A DNA stretch of 64,000 bases from Euryodendron excelsum (Eukaryota > Streptophyta > Magnoliopsida > Ericales > Pentaphylacaceae): NCBI GenBank assembly GCA_033060915.1, contig CM065378.1:13521501-13585500 (forward strand). The letters are read 5' to 3'. Every line of letters starts with the position of its first letter. Position 1 is the stretch's first letter. Below, in pieces: positions 34,101-44,232 of the stretch. The translations under genes were made by a program, and so were the position numbers. The notes under the pieces are model-generated. The model had not been told where the DNA came from. It saw only the letters and a list, made by a program, of their open reading frames with translations, and searched no databases.

Positions 34101-36584
34101 ATGTTTATTCTGTATTAGTTACCAGATTTCATTGTTCTGTTATATATATGTTTCTGAACAGTTGGTTTTATGCTGCAGTTTTATGCAGCTTCTAGCTTTA
34201 GCATTTCTGAAAGTAATGTTCAGTGCAACAGTTGCAAACAGACGCATAACAGTTGATTCAAAGAATTATTCTTTGTGCTTCTATGTTACTTCTGAATTCT
34301 ACGTCAACCGTAGGGTGTTCTGTAGTATCTTATAGCATGGAAAACTATCATTTTCATATTTGCCCATTTTCTATCATCTGATATTTTGATATACTCTATA
34401 TGGTGGTTGAGTCTTATGCTTGTGTTGTGCTAACACAATTTTGCACATGGGTTGTTCCGAGAAAAGGTGCACGTACTGTTGTTTTATACAATAAGGTGCA
34501 TCTTTCGTTATGGCCCCACACCAAATGTTATCCACACTGGGAGTAGCACAACTTTTTGGATGTTTTTGGTAACTGTCTGTCCTTTATTAGTCTTCTGCAC
34601 TGTCATGATACATATGCTTGGATAGATGTCTATTGGCTGTGACACTGCTGGGACCTTAGTGTTGGTATGACAGCAGGACAAAGCAAAGGCCATTGTGTGT
34701 TTTCCACTGCAAGGAGAATTCCATGGTTGAAGCTCCAAGGCCATGTGGTAATTTCATTCAGGTGTCAGCATGTGGTAGAAAGATCCGATTTTGGTAACTT
34801 TTGGTTACTGCATGCTAATTTCTAAACGGATAGAGTGATGTGGCCCTGGGACTTAATTAAAACCCCCCCCCCCAAAAAAAAAAAAAAAAAAAAAACACTC
34901 AACCCACAAAAAACAAAACCACCCACCCAGCAAATAGATTGCTGTGGAAGTGAAAAAACAAGAGCAGCTTGGCATAAACTCAATTAGCTATCGTTGGAAT
35001 ATGCTGTTGGCTCATATTTCAAGTAGTTTTTCCCAAAACTTAACTCATCCCAACAGATGCCTCCAGTTGACCAAAGAGTCATTCTACCCTTGAATTTATT
35101 CCATTGCTGGATTTTGGTATGGGGAGTCACTCAAGTCATTTATGGCTTGTGTCATTTAGGGCTTCTAAAGAATCTATCTGTTTGTTTCCAGATGACCTTA
35201 AAATCAAGATCTGTAGACACGCTTCGGGTTGGAAAATAAAAATCTCCTGTTTTTATGGTTCATGGTCATTATTATTATTATTATTATTATTTTCATTTTC
35301 TGCTAGTTTTACATTTATTGTTTAGGATTATTTAAGTTCTTTGTGAAGCAGTAACCTTGCTGGCTTGAGGCCTAGGTCTTGTGCATCGGCTATCTTTAAT
35401 GTCTTGCTTTACCAGTTTTAACTTATTGATGGGATGCTTGGATATTGTTGGTGGATTTGACATATTGGTGCAGTGGTGAAACTAAATGTTGATTGAGCAG
35501 ATGACTCAAATAAACATCACTTGGAGTTGATAATGTTGATAGGGAATGTTTTCTATGTTGGAGAAGTATTTGAGTGGTTATATTGTGATCTTGTTTGTGT
35601 TAATATTAGAAATTATGGGCAGAGTTATATTTTATTTTCATCTTGGTTTGTATCAGTTTTCTGCAAGAGCACTTGTCCATTGTCTTGAGTGGTGATTTGT
35701 GTTCTTATCGTCTTAATTGACCAAGCATTCTTGTGAGTTGTGACTTGTTTCTTTGTGTTTTTGCGAAAGGTTCTTGGTTGTGTAAATATTCTCAAGTCTT
35801 AACTCAACTCAACCCCAAAAATTCTTTACTCCAATTACTTGGAATTATGAACCCTCCTCCATAAGACCTCTAAATATTTTGGAAGATTTTGTACCTTGTC
35901 CAAATTTTTGTCAATTTTAGGTGTTTTTTTCCTTGTGAAAAATCATATGGTGAAGTGGATAGTTGGATAGTATTTTGTGAATTTTGAATCTTCTTGGAGG
36001 AGTTATCGGTCTGTCATTTAGATGAGGGGCTCTTGGAAAATCCTTATAGTGGATGGATTTGTTGTTTTTGTTCAGGTTTAGCAACTTCCTGCCTGTCTTT
36101 TATGATACTGGTTTTACTTTTTGTTTTTAAATTTTTTTTTTATAATAGTGGTATGTAATCCTATTAGATGCTATACTCTCCTCAGAAGCAGCATAGATTA
36201 TGGCAACAGACCAATCCTCATAAAGTTTGGCTGTGTGCAAGGCTGTTCTCCATAATTATACATGTTTTGACTCACTGCCTTAGTATGGAATGTTTCATTT
36301 CTAGACAAGATTCGCGGTCACCACATAGCAAGCATTCTGAGCGCAGGCATTCTCCCTACTCTTCTCTCGAGACCACTAGGTATGTTGCTTCTCAGTCTCT
36401 TAAGGTTAAGATTGTGTTAATGTATTTGAGACACCACCCATCATCTTAACAGTAAGCAACACAGGTGAAAGCATCATGTCTTGGACTTTTGTCTCAAATA
36501 TGTTTTCTAGTTTATTAACTAATCGCAATCTATTGCAGGGGAAGGAGATCGAGGTCCAGGTCACCTGTTCGTCGGCAAAGATGA
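23786..36584 (+). CDS. Proline-rich, highly charged nuclear-type protein with RS tail, function unknown
   Basis: Twelve exons join in phase to 1032 residues: 23786-24151, 24693-24741, 28290-28730, 30498-30883, 30965-31168, 31275-31472, 31653-31727, 31805-31871, 32008-33142, 33224-33280, 36305-36379, 36539-36584. Order of regions: Pro/His/Gln-rich low complexity (1-122); a conserved-looking EEDWATKARAWAAAKAA helix just after residue 138; more Pro/Gln-rich sequence to about 480; PNWLREEIIKKKAVI (about 486-500); an acidic EEEDDDE patch near 545; a helical NQEIKRILTEVLLKVTDELFDEIATKVL segment; a long Lys/Arg/Glu/Asp-rich region; and a Ser/Arg tail ending in SRSRSPVRRQR. The layout suggests a spliceosome-associated or chromatin-linked scaffold; no enzyme domain is seen. 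It fits At1g70620 by position, which I recall being annotated loosely as cyclin-like; I see no cyclin box. Introns 2 (3.5 kb) and 10 (3.0 kb) are repeat-rich. Confidence 0.87.
24456..24514. repeat. Compound (CT)n(AC)n microsatellite in intron 1
   Basis: About 12 CT units run directly into about 18 AC units, within intron 1 of the RS-tailed protein gene. Confidence 0.9.
26098..26648. repeat. Two tandem copies of a ~250-300 bp interspersed repeat
   Basis: Copy A (26098-26398) and copy B (26399-about 26648) share TGTCACGACCCAAGAT / TGTCATGACTCAAGAT, ACAATATTGTCC, TTTGGGCCTTGGCC, GCACGGCTTTAAAA, and later CACGTGCAGCTGCCCAG. Copy A ends with a GGATTGACTCTGATACCATT segment that joins B. Such sequences are widespread in eudicot genomes and resemble small LTR-type or TRIM-like repeats; the exact family is not certain. 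Located in intron 2 of the RS-tailed protein gene. Confidence 0.65.
26732..26755. repeat. (CT)n microsatellite
   Basis: A short CT tract in intron 2 of the RS-tailed protein gene, followed by (TA)n at about 26766-26779. Confidence 0.8.
28138..28174. repeat. Poly-C homopolymer of 37 bases
   Basis: The run is followed by AG, which looks like a strong splice acceptor (28175-28176). The frame, however, requires the acceptor at 28288-28289, before the EEDWATKARAW-coding exon. Its true length is likely uncertain. Confidence 0.85.
29251..29300. repeat. Short dispersed repeat core (second copy)
   Basis: Contains CGACAAGCCTTTG and ACTTGGGTCGGCTACATGGA, close to the segment at 8715-8770. It lies in intron 3 of the RS-tailed protein gene. 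Confidence 0.45.
33675..33740. repeat. Short GAGCCGAGCTC-containing repeat remnant
   Basis: Contains AAACGAGCGAGTAAGGCTTA and GAACGAGCCGAGCTCAAG, resembling the repeat in ABCB26 intron 1 (4026-4256). Probably another fragment of the same MITE family, in intron 10 of the RS-tailed protein gene. Confidence 0.35.
35801..35850. repeat. Short dispersed repeat core (third, diverged copy)
   Basis: AACTCAACTCAACCCC followed by ACTCCAATTACTTGGAAT resembles the cores at 8715-8770 and 29251-29300. It lies in intron 10 of the RS-tailed protein gene. Confidence 0.3.
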
Positions 36585-37885
36585 TGGGAATGGGTCTGAT
36601 GCTTTGTTCGAACATAGCAGGAGAACTTTCGTATATCTAATTTGCACCAAAAATGGAGATCTTTCATGCTACTATGATTTATAGCCGCTGCAGTGTAGTA
36701 TTACGGAGATAATGCTAGTCTAAGTTGGTGCTGTTGAGAGGAGTAGAAAAGCTTGGTTGAGACATTTGAGGCAAATTGATGATATGCATAAAGCATGGGC
36801 TAGATGGGTTGTATCCTGTATTTCATCGCTTACATTTTCGATGATTTTGTATATTTTTTTTTGTTTGTGGTATCAGGGTTGCACCATTCTTATGTGTCAA
36901 CTGTTTTAGGTAACGCATCTATTTGTGTGCCGAAATATTATTCTCGTTGGTATGGTAATTTCATTTTTAGAAAATATTTTTACCTCCTATGTTGAGTGTT
37001 GTTAGAGACTTCATTTTGCTTAACTGGGGATTCTATTAGTTCGTATAATAACAAACGAAAATGATTATAGGAGGTGTAATTCGATTATATGGACATTAAC
37101 ATCGTTTAAAGTTCCATGCCCTGACAGAAAGTGAGAGATATGTATATCGAGGCCATATGTATCCAGGTTGGCGTGTTTTTTTTTTTTTTTTTTTTTGTAT
37201 TTTTGGCAACAGGGTATACAATTCTTCGATTAAATATTCTTTGTGCAGAGTCACAGTTATATATAATTGATGCATTGGATGAATGTTGGCAGGCCAGTGC
37301 TATCGTATTGGAGCTTCATTTTATTTATTAATTTGGTCTGGAAATGGCCAACGAGCAAGAAAGCAAGCCAGCCTTGCCTAACTGGCTTTTTCTTCGATCA
37401 ATGCTGGGCCGCTATAACGCAGTGCCTGATTTTCTTTCCAACATGGGGTGCCTATTAAAGTTACAACGTGAGATGTTTTAGATTTTACATAGATCATGGG
37501 TCAATTATCTACTAAATCACAACTCCCAACACATGAATTATTGTATAGCACTTCAAGTGGGATTACAAATTTTCTTTTCGAATCCATATGTATTGCTTAC
37601 GTTTGTTGGCATTTTGACTTTCCCGTTATGCTTGGATGGCGAACGCAATGCGTGCGTGACGGTTGCGTGACGCCAAACCTCACATGCCTCGGCGTCTCAG
37701 CTCCTTTGTCTCATGCCCTTCGCGGCGTTGCTGGTGCCTTTGTTGGTGGTAGTGGTAGTGTGCCTTACTCCTTACGTGCTACTTTTCTCTATCTCAGACC
37801 ATCACACCAACCCCAACTCCAAAAGCTACAAATCAGAAGCCATCCTTATTCATTCTTCCCCTCAAGTTCAACAACAGCAGCAACG
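36585..37885. other. Spacer between the RS-tailed protein gene and RAY1-like gene
   Basis: It includes the 3' UTR of the upstream gene and the promoter of the arabinosyltransferase gene. A T run occurs at about 37177-37196. The stretch 37620-37885 is more GC-rich and CT-rich and probably includes the 5' UTR. No additional gene is supported. Confidence 0.5.
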
Positions 37886-40800
37886 ATGAAAGCATCTTCT
37901 CCTTTCTCTCCTTCGTGCTACGACAAGAAGGTCATATTTACTAAAACCCTTTCTCATTTTCTTTTTTCGGAATTAGATTCATGTACATATTGACAAACAC
38001 AGCATACAATACATATGTATTGTGCATTGTTTTTAAGGAAATGATTTTGATTCTCGCAGGCATTGCAAGTGGGGTTATGGTCGGTTTGGTTATCTGGGAT
38101 TCTCTTGATTTGTCTCTCTTTCTATGCTACTCAGAAGTTGCCTTCGGATCAGATCAGCTATACCAAGCTCTTTCACTATGGTGGTCTCGGCGATTCGGCT
38201 ACTCCGACTATTACGATATTCACGGCGCCTAGCCCCTTCAATGGTTCAGTCGGGGCAAGGCAGGTTCTTGCCGTTCGATCATGGCTCGGTTTGTCCCCTG
38301 ATATCACTGTTGTTCTGTTCAGCCGAGACCCCTCTGTTGTTTCTTTTGCAGCTGGCTTTGGTTCCCGGGTTTTAGTTGAATCCAATATCGATTTCACGTA
38401 AGAGCCCTTTCAGTTTTACTCTTGAATTCTTTGCTAAGCATGTGTTGTTGGGGTGTTATTCATCTGTAGTAACATACAGTATCCTCTGAATTTTGACTCA
38501 TTTTAGTTCAAGCAGGGTACTTTGTTGTAGGCGATGATAATCAGTTTTAGTGTATCCATCTCTACTCGACAAAGGAATAGAACCACTGAACTGGAAATTT
38601 TGTATATTGCATTTTTGCTTCATCTGCGCAGTGCTTACTTTTCTTTTGTTTTTGGTTTCCTGGGCGAACTGCTGTGTTCATAAGATGGGGATATGCAATT
38701 CAGGAGGAGATTTTGCATCGCATTACACAGATAAAAGAATGGGGTTGTTGAAAATTTTCTGTTTTGATGTCTAATAAAACAAAACAAAACAAATAAACAA
38801 ACAAACAAACAAAAAAACAAAAGAAGAGGAAGAAGATTTCAAGTTGCAGGAATAAAAAGGGCAGCACAGTTCATCCACCCATAGTTTTCCATTTGTTTTC
38901 TTTGGGCAGGGTGGGACAGTGTTAAAGGAATTTTTAATGCTTATTTTCATAAAATAGGTGGTATTAAAAGATTAAAAAAATCTGGAATTAAGTGATATGA
39001 TCATACTTGTGTATATAGCTTCCCATGATGTGCAAAGCAACAAGAAGGAGAACATATAAAAAGTGAAAAACCTTCAGAAATAAGAAAAGGCAAAACATAT
39101 GAAATGAGAGAACCCAAAAATAAAAAAATGAAACAAAGAGTACAAGAAAAAGTAAAAAGTGGTAATATTTCTAGGTTTTGTGAAGTTTCATGCTTCAGCA
39201 TAAAAAAAAAAAAAAAATACTGTAACAAGTTAAACATGGATGAGAGGATTCAGATAATGAGAATGAAGTGAAAAGATTGAACAAGTTGTGAAGAATTTTT
39301 ACCACAGATGGTTAAGTAATCTAATATACATTGGCTGGTAATGATTAGGATTGAGCTGACTTGACACCTCTAAATACTGGAAGAGATTAGAATTCATTAG
39401 TGGATGAGCTGTGCTAGTTTGCTTGTGACATATTATATCCTACTTGAAGTATCCCAAGATTGTTGATAGAAACAAAGAATGAGGTATTTGGAAGCTTGAG
39501 AGCAATAAGAGAAATGGGTTGGAAGGACATGAAAGAAAAGAAGATGTTTAAATTAGTGGGATGTACTATGGAAATTTGAGTTTATTCTAATTATCATAGG
39601 TCTTGATGGTAGCTCCATTGTGTATCTCCTTGAGGGCCATCCTAGGGTCTTTTACTCACTTTACCTGGTGCTATGGGTGGGGGTACTACAGCACCCCCAG
39701 GTTCCTCGGTTGGTGGGGTTACTTCCTGGGTCATCAAAAAAGAATAGTTCAGTCTTGATGGTTTGTCAGACCTTAAACGCTATTGATTTGGCTGGAATAT
39801 GTTTAATTGATTCTGTTATGCAATCACCACAGTTTGATGCAGAGTATTGTTCTGGAGCATTGTATACATATAAGCACATGCTACATTATGCTGCATCAAC
39901 ATGTTAAACTGAAGGGTTTGGTTTTAATCATATAATGGAAAGTCGAAGTGTTCAAGATGGTATAAAACAAACTGAGAGCAACTTTACACAATGTTTCTTT
40001 GCTTAAAAGATGAATACTTGCAAGTTGATATAATTAAATGTGACAGTACATTTGTTGGTTCTATTGTGCTCTTTAAAAAATTTTAGAGTCATTCTTTCTA
40101 AATTTGCAGGGGGAATCAAAATCCCCAAGTCTCCTTATCTGTGTCCATTATTATGTAGGTTCCTGGGTACACCATTCTTTCACTCAATGGTTGCAAGGTC
40201 ACTGGCATCCAGATCAGATATTTCTGTTCTTATTGATCCTGAAACCATTCTCTTGGCTGACTTCATTTCAACTTTAAATTATGCTCACAAACTTGACCAT
40301 GATTGGCTCCTTATTGCTTCCTCACGGGATGTTTCCTATTTCCCATTTCACTTGGATGAAGATGGGAAACATTGGCTGGATGAGGATAGTGAACATATTA
40401 GAACCAAAAAGGTATGGAGGAATGTCACAGAGACTCCACGTATATGATCTTCAGGGCGACTTCCATTAAAATTGTACTCTCTTCCCTCAGTTGCAGGTGT
40501 TTCTTGCTCATGCTTGGCAATCGAAGCATTGTGAAGAAAGAATGCTTCTGGCATGGAACAATGGAGATCTTCCTTTACATACTGGAGTGCTTCCTCCTTT
40601 CTTATTTGGAAAGGGGCTCCACAACCATTGGATCATTAATGAGGCGTTTTCATCTGACTTTAGATTTGTATTTGATGCAAGTTGGACCATCTCAAATTTC
40701 CATCTGAATGATCTTGACCATAGGTCTTCTCAGTCATTTGGAGGTTTCAATATCACAAATATTGGAAAGAGAGGCTGGGAGAATGTAGGAAATTCCCATC

Positions 40801-42427
40801 TTGGGGCTCTGTACGGATCATTGTATTTCCATGAAGCTAATTACTCTAACTTGGTTAGATTTTGTCAGTGCAATGGACGTTATCTTTTTGTGAATTCAGC
40901 AGAAAGTATTGTTTACCCATTCGGATACCAGAGATCATTGAGCTTAAGGAAGGAAAAGATCGTAGGATCCTGGATAGAGAAGAAAATTGTGGATTGCATC
41001 AATGGTTTCAAATCACTAGATGGAACTAGGGACTGTTATGTGAAGGACCAGTTGAAGCCATCAATGTCACTATCTCTTCCATTCTCCCTAGAAATGCTTC
41101 TTTCAGTGCTTGCAGACCAGAATAAAACAATTGTGCTAGCGGTTGCGGGATATAGTTACAAGGACATGCTAATGAGTTGGGTCTGCAGATTAAAGAGCCT
41201 CCTGGTCTCCAATTTTGTGGTCTGTGCGCTTGACCATGATATTTATGAGTTCTCTGTCTTGCAGGTAGTCTGCTTTCTCAACATCTGATGCTCTGATTCT
41301 CACTCTAGGTTTCAATTCATCTATGGATAGCCCCTGTTGTCTGTGGTTTTCACCCTAGTTTTCAATTCATATTTTTGATCGTTGTAGCCCTCAAGCATTG
41401 TTGGGAAAAACCTTAGATATCTCACTTGTGACTTTCATTTACATATTCATCTTCAGTTCAAATTATCTCTTTCTCTGAACTTGAAAGATATATGCTTTGC
41501 TAGGGCCTACCAGTTTTCAAGGACTCGCTTGCTCTAACCAACATCAGCTTTAATGACTGCCACTTTGGAACAAAATGCTTTCAGAGGGTGACCAAAGTGA
41601 AGTCCAGAGTGGTTCTGCAGATACTGAAGCTGGGTTACAATGTACTACTGAGTGATGTTGATGTTTATTGGTTTAAAAATCCATTGCCCTTTCTTTACTC
41701 TTTTGGACCTGCAGTTCTTGTGGCACAGTCTGATGAATACAACAAAACAGGTGTTGATTCCAAGAACCCTATATTTAAAAAGTATTCTTTTGTAACAGCT
41801 TTTGGTTAGCTATAGGAGAGAAATCAAGGAAAATGAATAAGCGAAATAAGAAGAAAACAAGTATTAAATACTCTTTCATATAGAAACAAAATATTTAGGG
41901 AATCTTCCATTTCGTTATTTGTTGAAGCATAGAGCTCAACTCTAAACTTCTTTGCTGGGACTCTTGGTATCTTGTCTGCAGGACCCATAAACTTACCTCG
42001 ACGCTTGAATTCTGGATTCTACTTTGCTCGCACTGATGGTTCAACAGTTTCTGCATTGGAGAAGGTGGTGAAGCATGCAGCGACTTCCAATCTTTCGGAG
42101 CAGCCGAGCTTCTATGACATGTTATGTGGGGAAGGTGGATCCAATCGTGTGGGCTATAACCGATGCTTGGAACCAGAAACAAATCTGACTGTACATTTTT
42201 TGGACAGAAACCTCTTCCCAAATGGTGCATACCAAGATCTCTGGGAAGAAAAAAATGTGAAAGCAACTTGTGAAGAGAAGGGCTGTTTCATTCTCCATAA
42301 CAACTGGATCAGTGGGAGGAGGAAGAAGTTGGAACGCCAGGTGTTGTCTGGCCTATGGGAGTATGATATTAGCTCAAGGATGTGTCTGCAGAGCTGGCAC
42401 AATAACAAATTGACAAGTTATTTCTGA
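37886..42427 (+). CDS. RAY1: Beta-arabinofuranosyltransferase, GT77 family (RAY1-like)
   Basis: Six exons give 700 residues: 37886-37930, 38060-38397, 40159-40411, 40491-41264, 41504-41750, 41982-42427. The protein is a predicted type II Golgi membrane protein, with a short cytosolic N-terminus and one membrane segment (about residues 20-37), followed by a lumenal catalytic region. The first half has FLGTPFFHSMVARSLASRSD and VLIDPETILLADF; the second half has TVVLAVAGYSYKDML-like sequence, KVKSRVVLQILKLGYNVLLS, then the DVD metal-binding motif (521-523) before VYWFKNPLPFL, and LNSGFYFARTD, EQPSFYDMLCGEGG, CFILHNNWISGR. These match Arabidopsis RAY1 (At1g70630), which influences arabinose side chains of arabinogalactan proteins. 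Exon 4 could start at 40491 or 40497 (TTGCAG), both in frame. The C-terminus runs some residues past the RMC motif, where the Arabidopsis protein ends. Confidence 0.93.
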
Positions 42428-42714
42428 AACTTGGAAGATGCTTCCTTATTTTTTCTCCTTCCCTAACTTGGGTTTTCACGTCGAGTAAAATATGGAGAAC
42501 TATAATTCCACAGGTAACATAATTATTCTGCTAAGCCTTGGATTTGTCGCTGGTGTTAAAATAGAGAGAGCCGGCCATGAAAAACGAAAAACATGTTTTC
42601 CATGGGCAACGCTTAGTCATATTGAAATGCCTCGATCTAATTGACTTCAGAACTTCCCATGACATCCAGTTATAATGCTAACAATTGGAGTTGCGGACCT
42701 TCTGGTTGCTGGCG

Positions 42715-43314
42715 ATGGTGAAGATATGTGCTTGTTTTTTCGGGCTACTTCAGTGCAGGGACAGAGAATCCAGAAGAAAGACAAAGTTGAGAGATGCTTC
42801 CATTTCAATGGACATGAGTGTGCAATTGAAGGATATTACTGTGAGAATAATTCACGCAGGCGGTCGTGAAGAGCTGTATCAGAATGAGATTCCTGCGTCG
42901 AAGTTCATGGAAAAATATCCCGGAATGTGTGTGGCCAGACCAGATGTCTTCAAATATCCCCATGAATCTCTTTTATTGGCAGAGGAGAATTTGTTGCCTG
43001 GTCACAAATATTATATAATCCCATCTACAACTGTACAAAAACTGAAGCGTAAACACTCTGGGAAGCACAAATTAAAAGAATCTTCTGAGGTGTTGGATGG
43101 GAAGATTGTTGCAGATACAAGTGGTGATTATTCAGAGGATTCTGTTTATTCTGCAAAGGACTTTTATGTCACTAGAGAAATGAGGACTAGTTCTTTGCTG
43201 AGAAAATCGCGAAGAGGGAAGAAGCCGTTTGTACCCCCCATCCAAAAGCCAAAAATGTGGAGGGGATTGGGGTGGGAGCCCAGCCTAAATTCTATACAGG
43301 AGACCTCTCCATGA
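42715..43314 (+). CDS. DUF4228 / PADRE domain protein
   Basis: This intronless frame encodes 199 residues from the ATG at 42715. The core, VQLKDITVRIIHAGGREELY then NEIPASKFMEKYPGMCVARP and ENLLPGHKYYIIPSTTVQKL, is a clear DUF4228 (PADRE) domain; the C-terminal KKPFVPPIQKP and GLGWEPSLNSIQE motifs recur in one PADRE subgroup. PADRE proteins are plant-specific small proteins, many responsive to fungal attack or abiotic stress; their biochemistry is unknown. The open frame extends upstream but only through non-ATG codons, so 42715 is chosen; a later Met (SMDMSVQ) is an alternative. The gene starts 287 bp after the RAY1 stop on the same strand, so its promoter overlaps the RAY1 3' flank. Confidence 0.85.
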   Translation: MVKICACFFGLLQCRDRESRRKTKLRDASISMDMSVQLKDITVRIIHAGGREELYQNEIPASKFMEKYPGMCVARPDVFKYPHESLLLAEENLLPGHKYYIIPSTTVQKLKRKHSGKHKLKESSEVLDGKIVADTSGDYSEDSVYSAKDFYVTREMRTSSLLRKSRRGKKPFVPPIQKPKMWRGLGWEPSLNSIQETSP

Positions 43315-44019
43315 CTTTTCCTGATATTTGATGGTTCTTAGTTCTTACCATGTAACCTGGTATGTAGATCTGTCTATGCAGTTGCACTACTTATGTTTGT
43401 CTAATAAGTCTTTCGCTATTTTAATTGACATTCTACTTATGGCCTTGTGTTTTTGGATTCTAGACCCTTCAAATAGATATGTATGTGGCTCCACTAAATT
43501 TTCTTGTTGGATTGATTATTCATGTTTGCCTGTTCCTTGTTGGATGTTTACCTTGACAGATATTTTACGGGGAATCCCGGCCTTTTGATTTACTATATTG
43601 ATGTCATGACTGTACGAGTTAGATGTAGTTGACAAAGATTAAAGACAACATTTTTCGGACCTAATTAGTATAGATGGGATAGTTATATATATAAATATAT
43701 AAAAAGTATAGATGAGATGTCATGCATGATAATTCAAATCTGTTTGAGTGCCTGTATGATATGCTTAGCAGTGCTTATGAATTATGACATAAAGGCACAA
43801 CAGTTTATTGAGATGGTCCTTTGGATACTTGTAGCAAAAACTATATAGCAATCTGCAATTTTTAACATTTTGACAGGGGTTGCAAGAAATTACTTTTAAT
43901 TTCAACTTCCCCTATTCGTTTAAAATATCTACGTACTGCTCCTGTTATGTTTCAGAGGTACCAGTTGCATCTTTGGGTACATTAGTCACAATTTTAGGGG
44001 TAGCAAACTAGCAAAATAT

Positions 44020-44063
<44 letters not shown>

Positions 44064-44232
44064 ACACACAGATTTTCAATTTTACATAAAAGAGTGAAAA
44101 CCAATTTCATTTTCTCAATTCCAAATGCAGTGATATTGACCTGGAGAAAACCACACTAAATATTGGTGATTTGTAACTGATCACATACATCGAACTCTTT
44201 GCCATTCTAGTCTTTGTAATACCCACTGACAG
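43315..44232. other. Convergent spacer between the PADRE and PHT2;1 genes
   Basis: Both flanking genes point into this 918 bp region, so it should contain two 3' UTRs. It carries a (CA)n tract. No further gene is seen. Confidence 0.5.
44021..44060. repeat. (CA)n microsatellite
   Basis: A 40-bp CA tract about 170 bp beyond the end of the PHT2;1 coding region. Confidence 0.9.

Noticed and set aside
37497..37993. 165-residue open frame before the RAY1-like gene
   Set aside because: It has no recognisable domain and overlaps the promoter/5' UTR and first exon of the RAY1-like gene in another frame.
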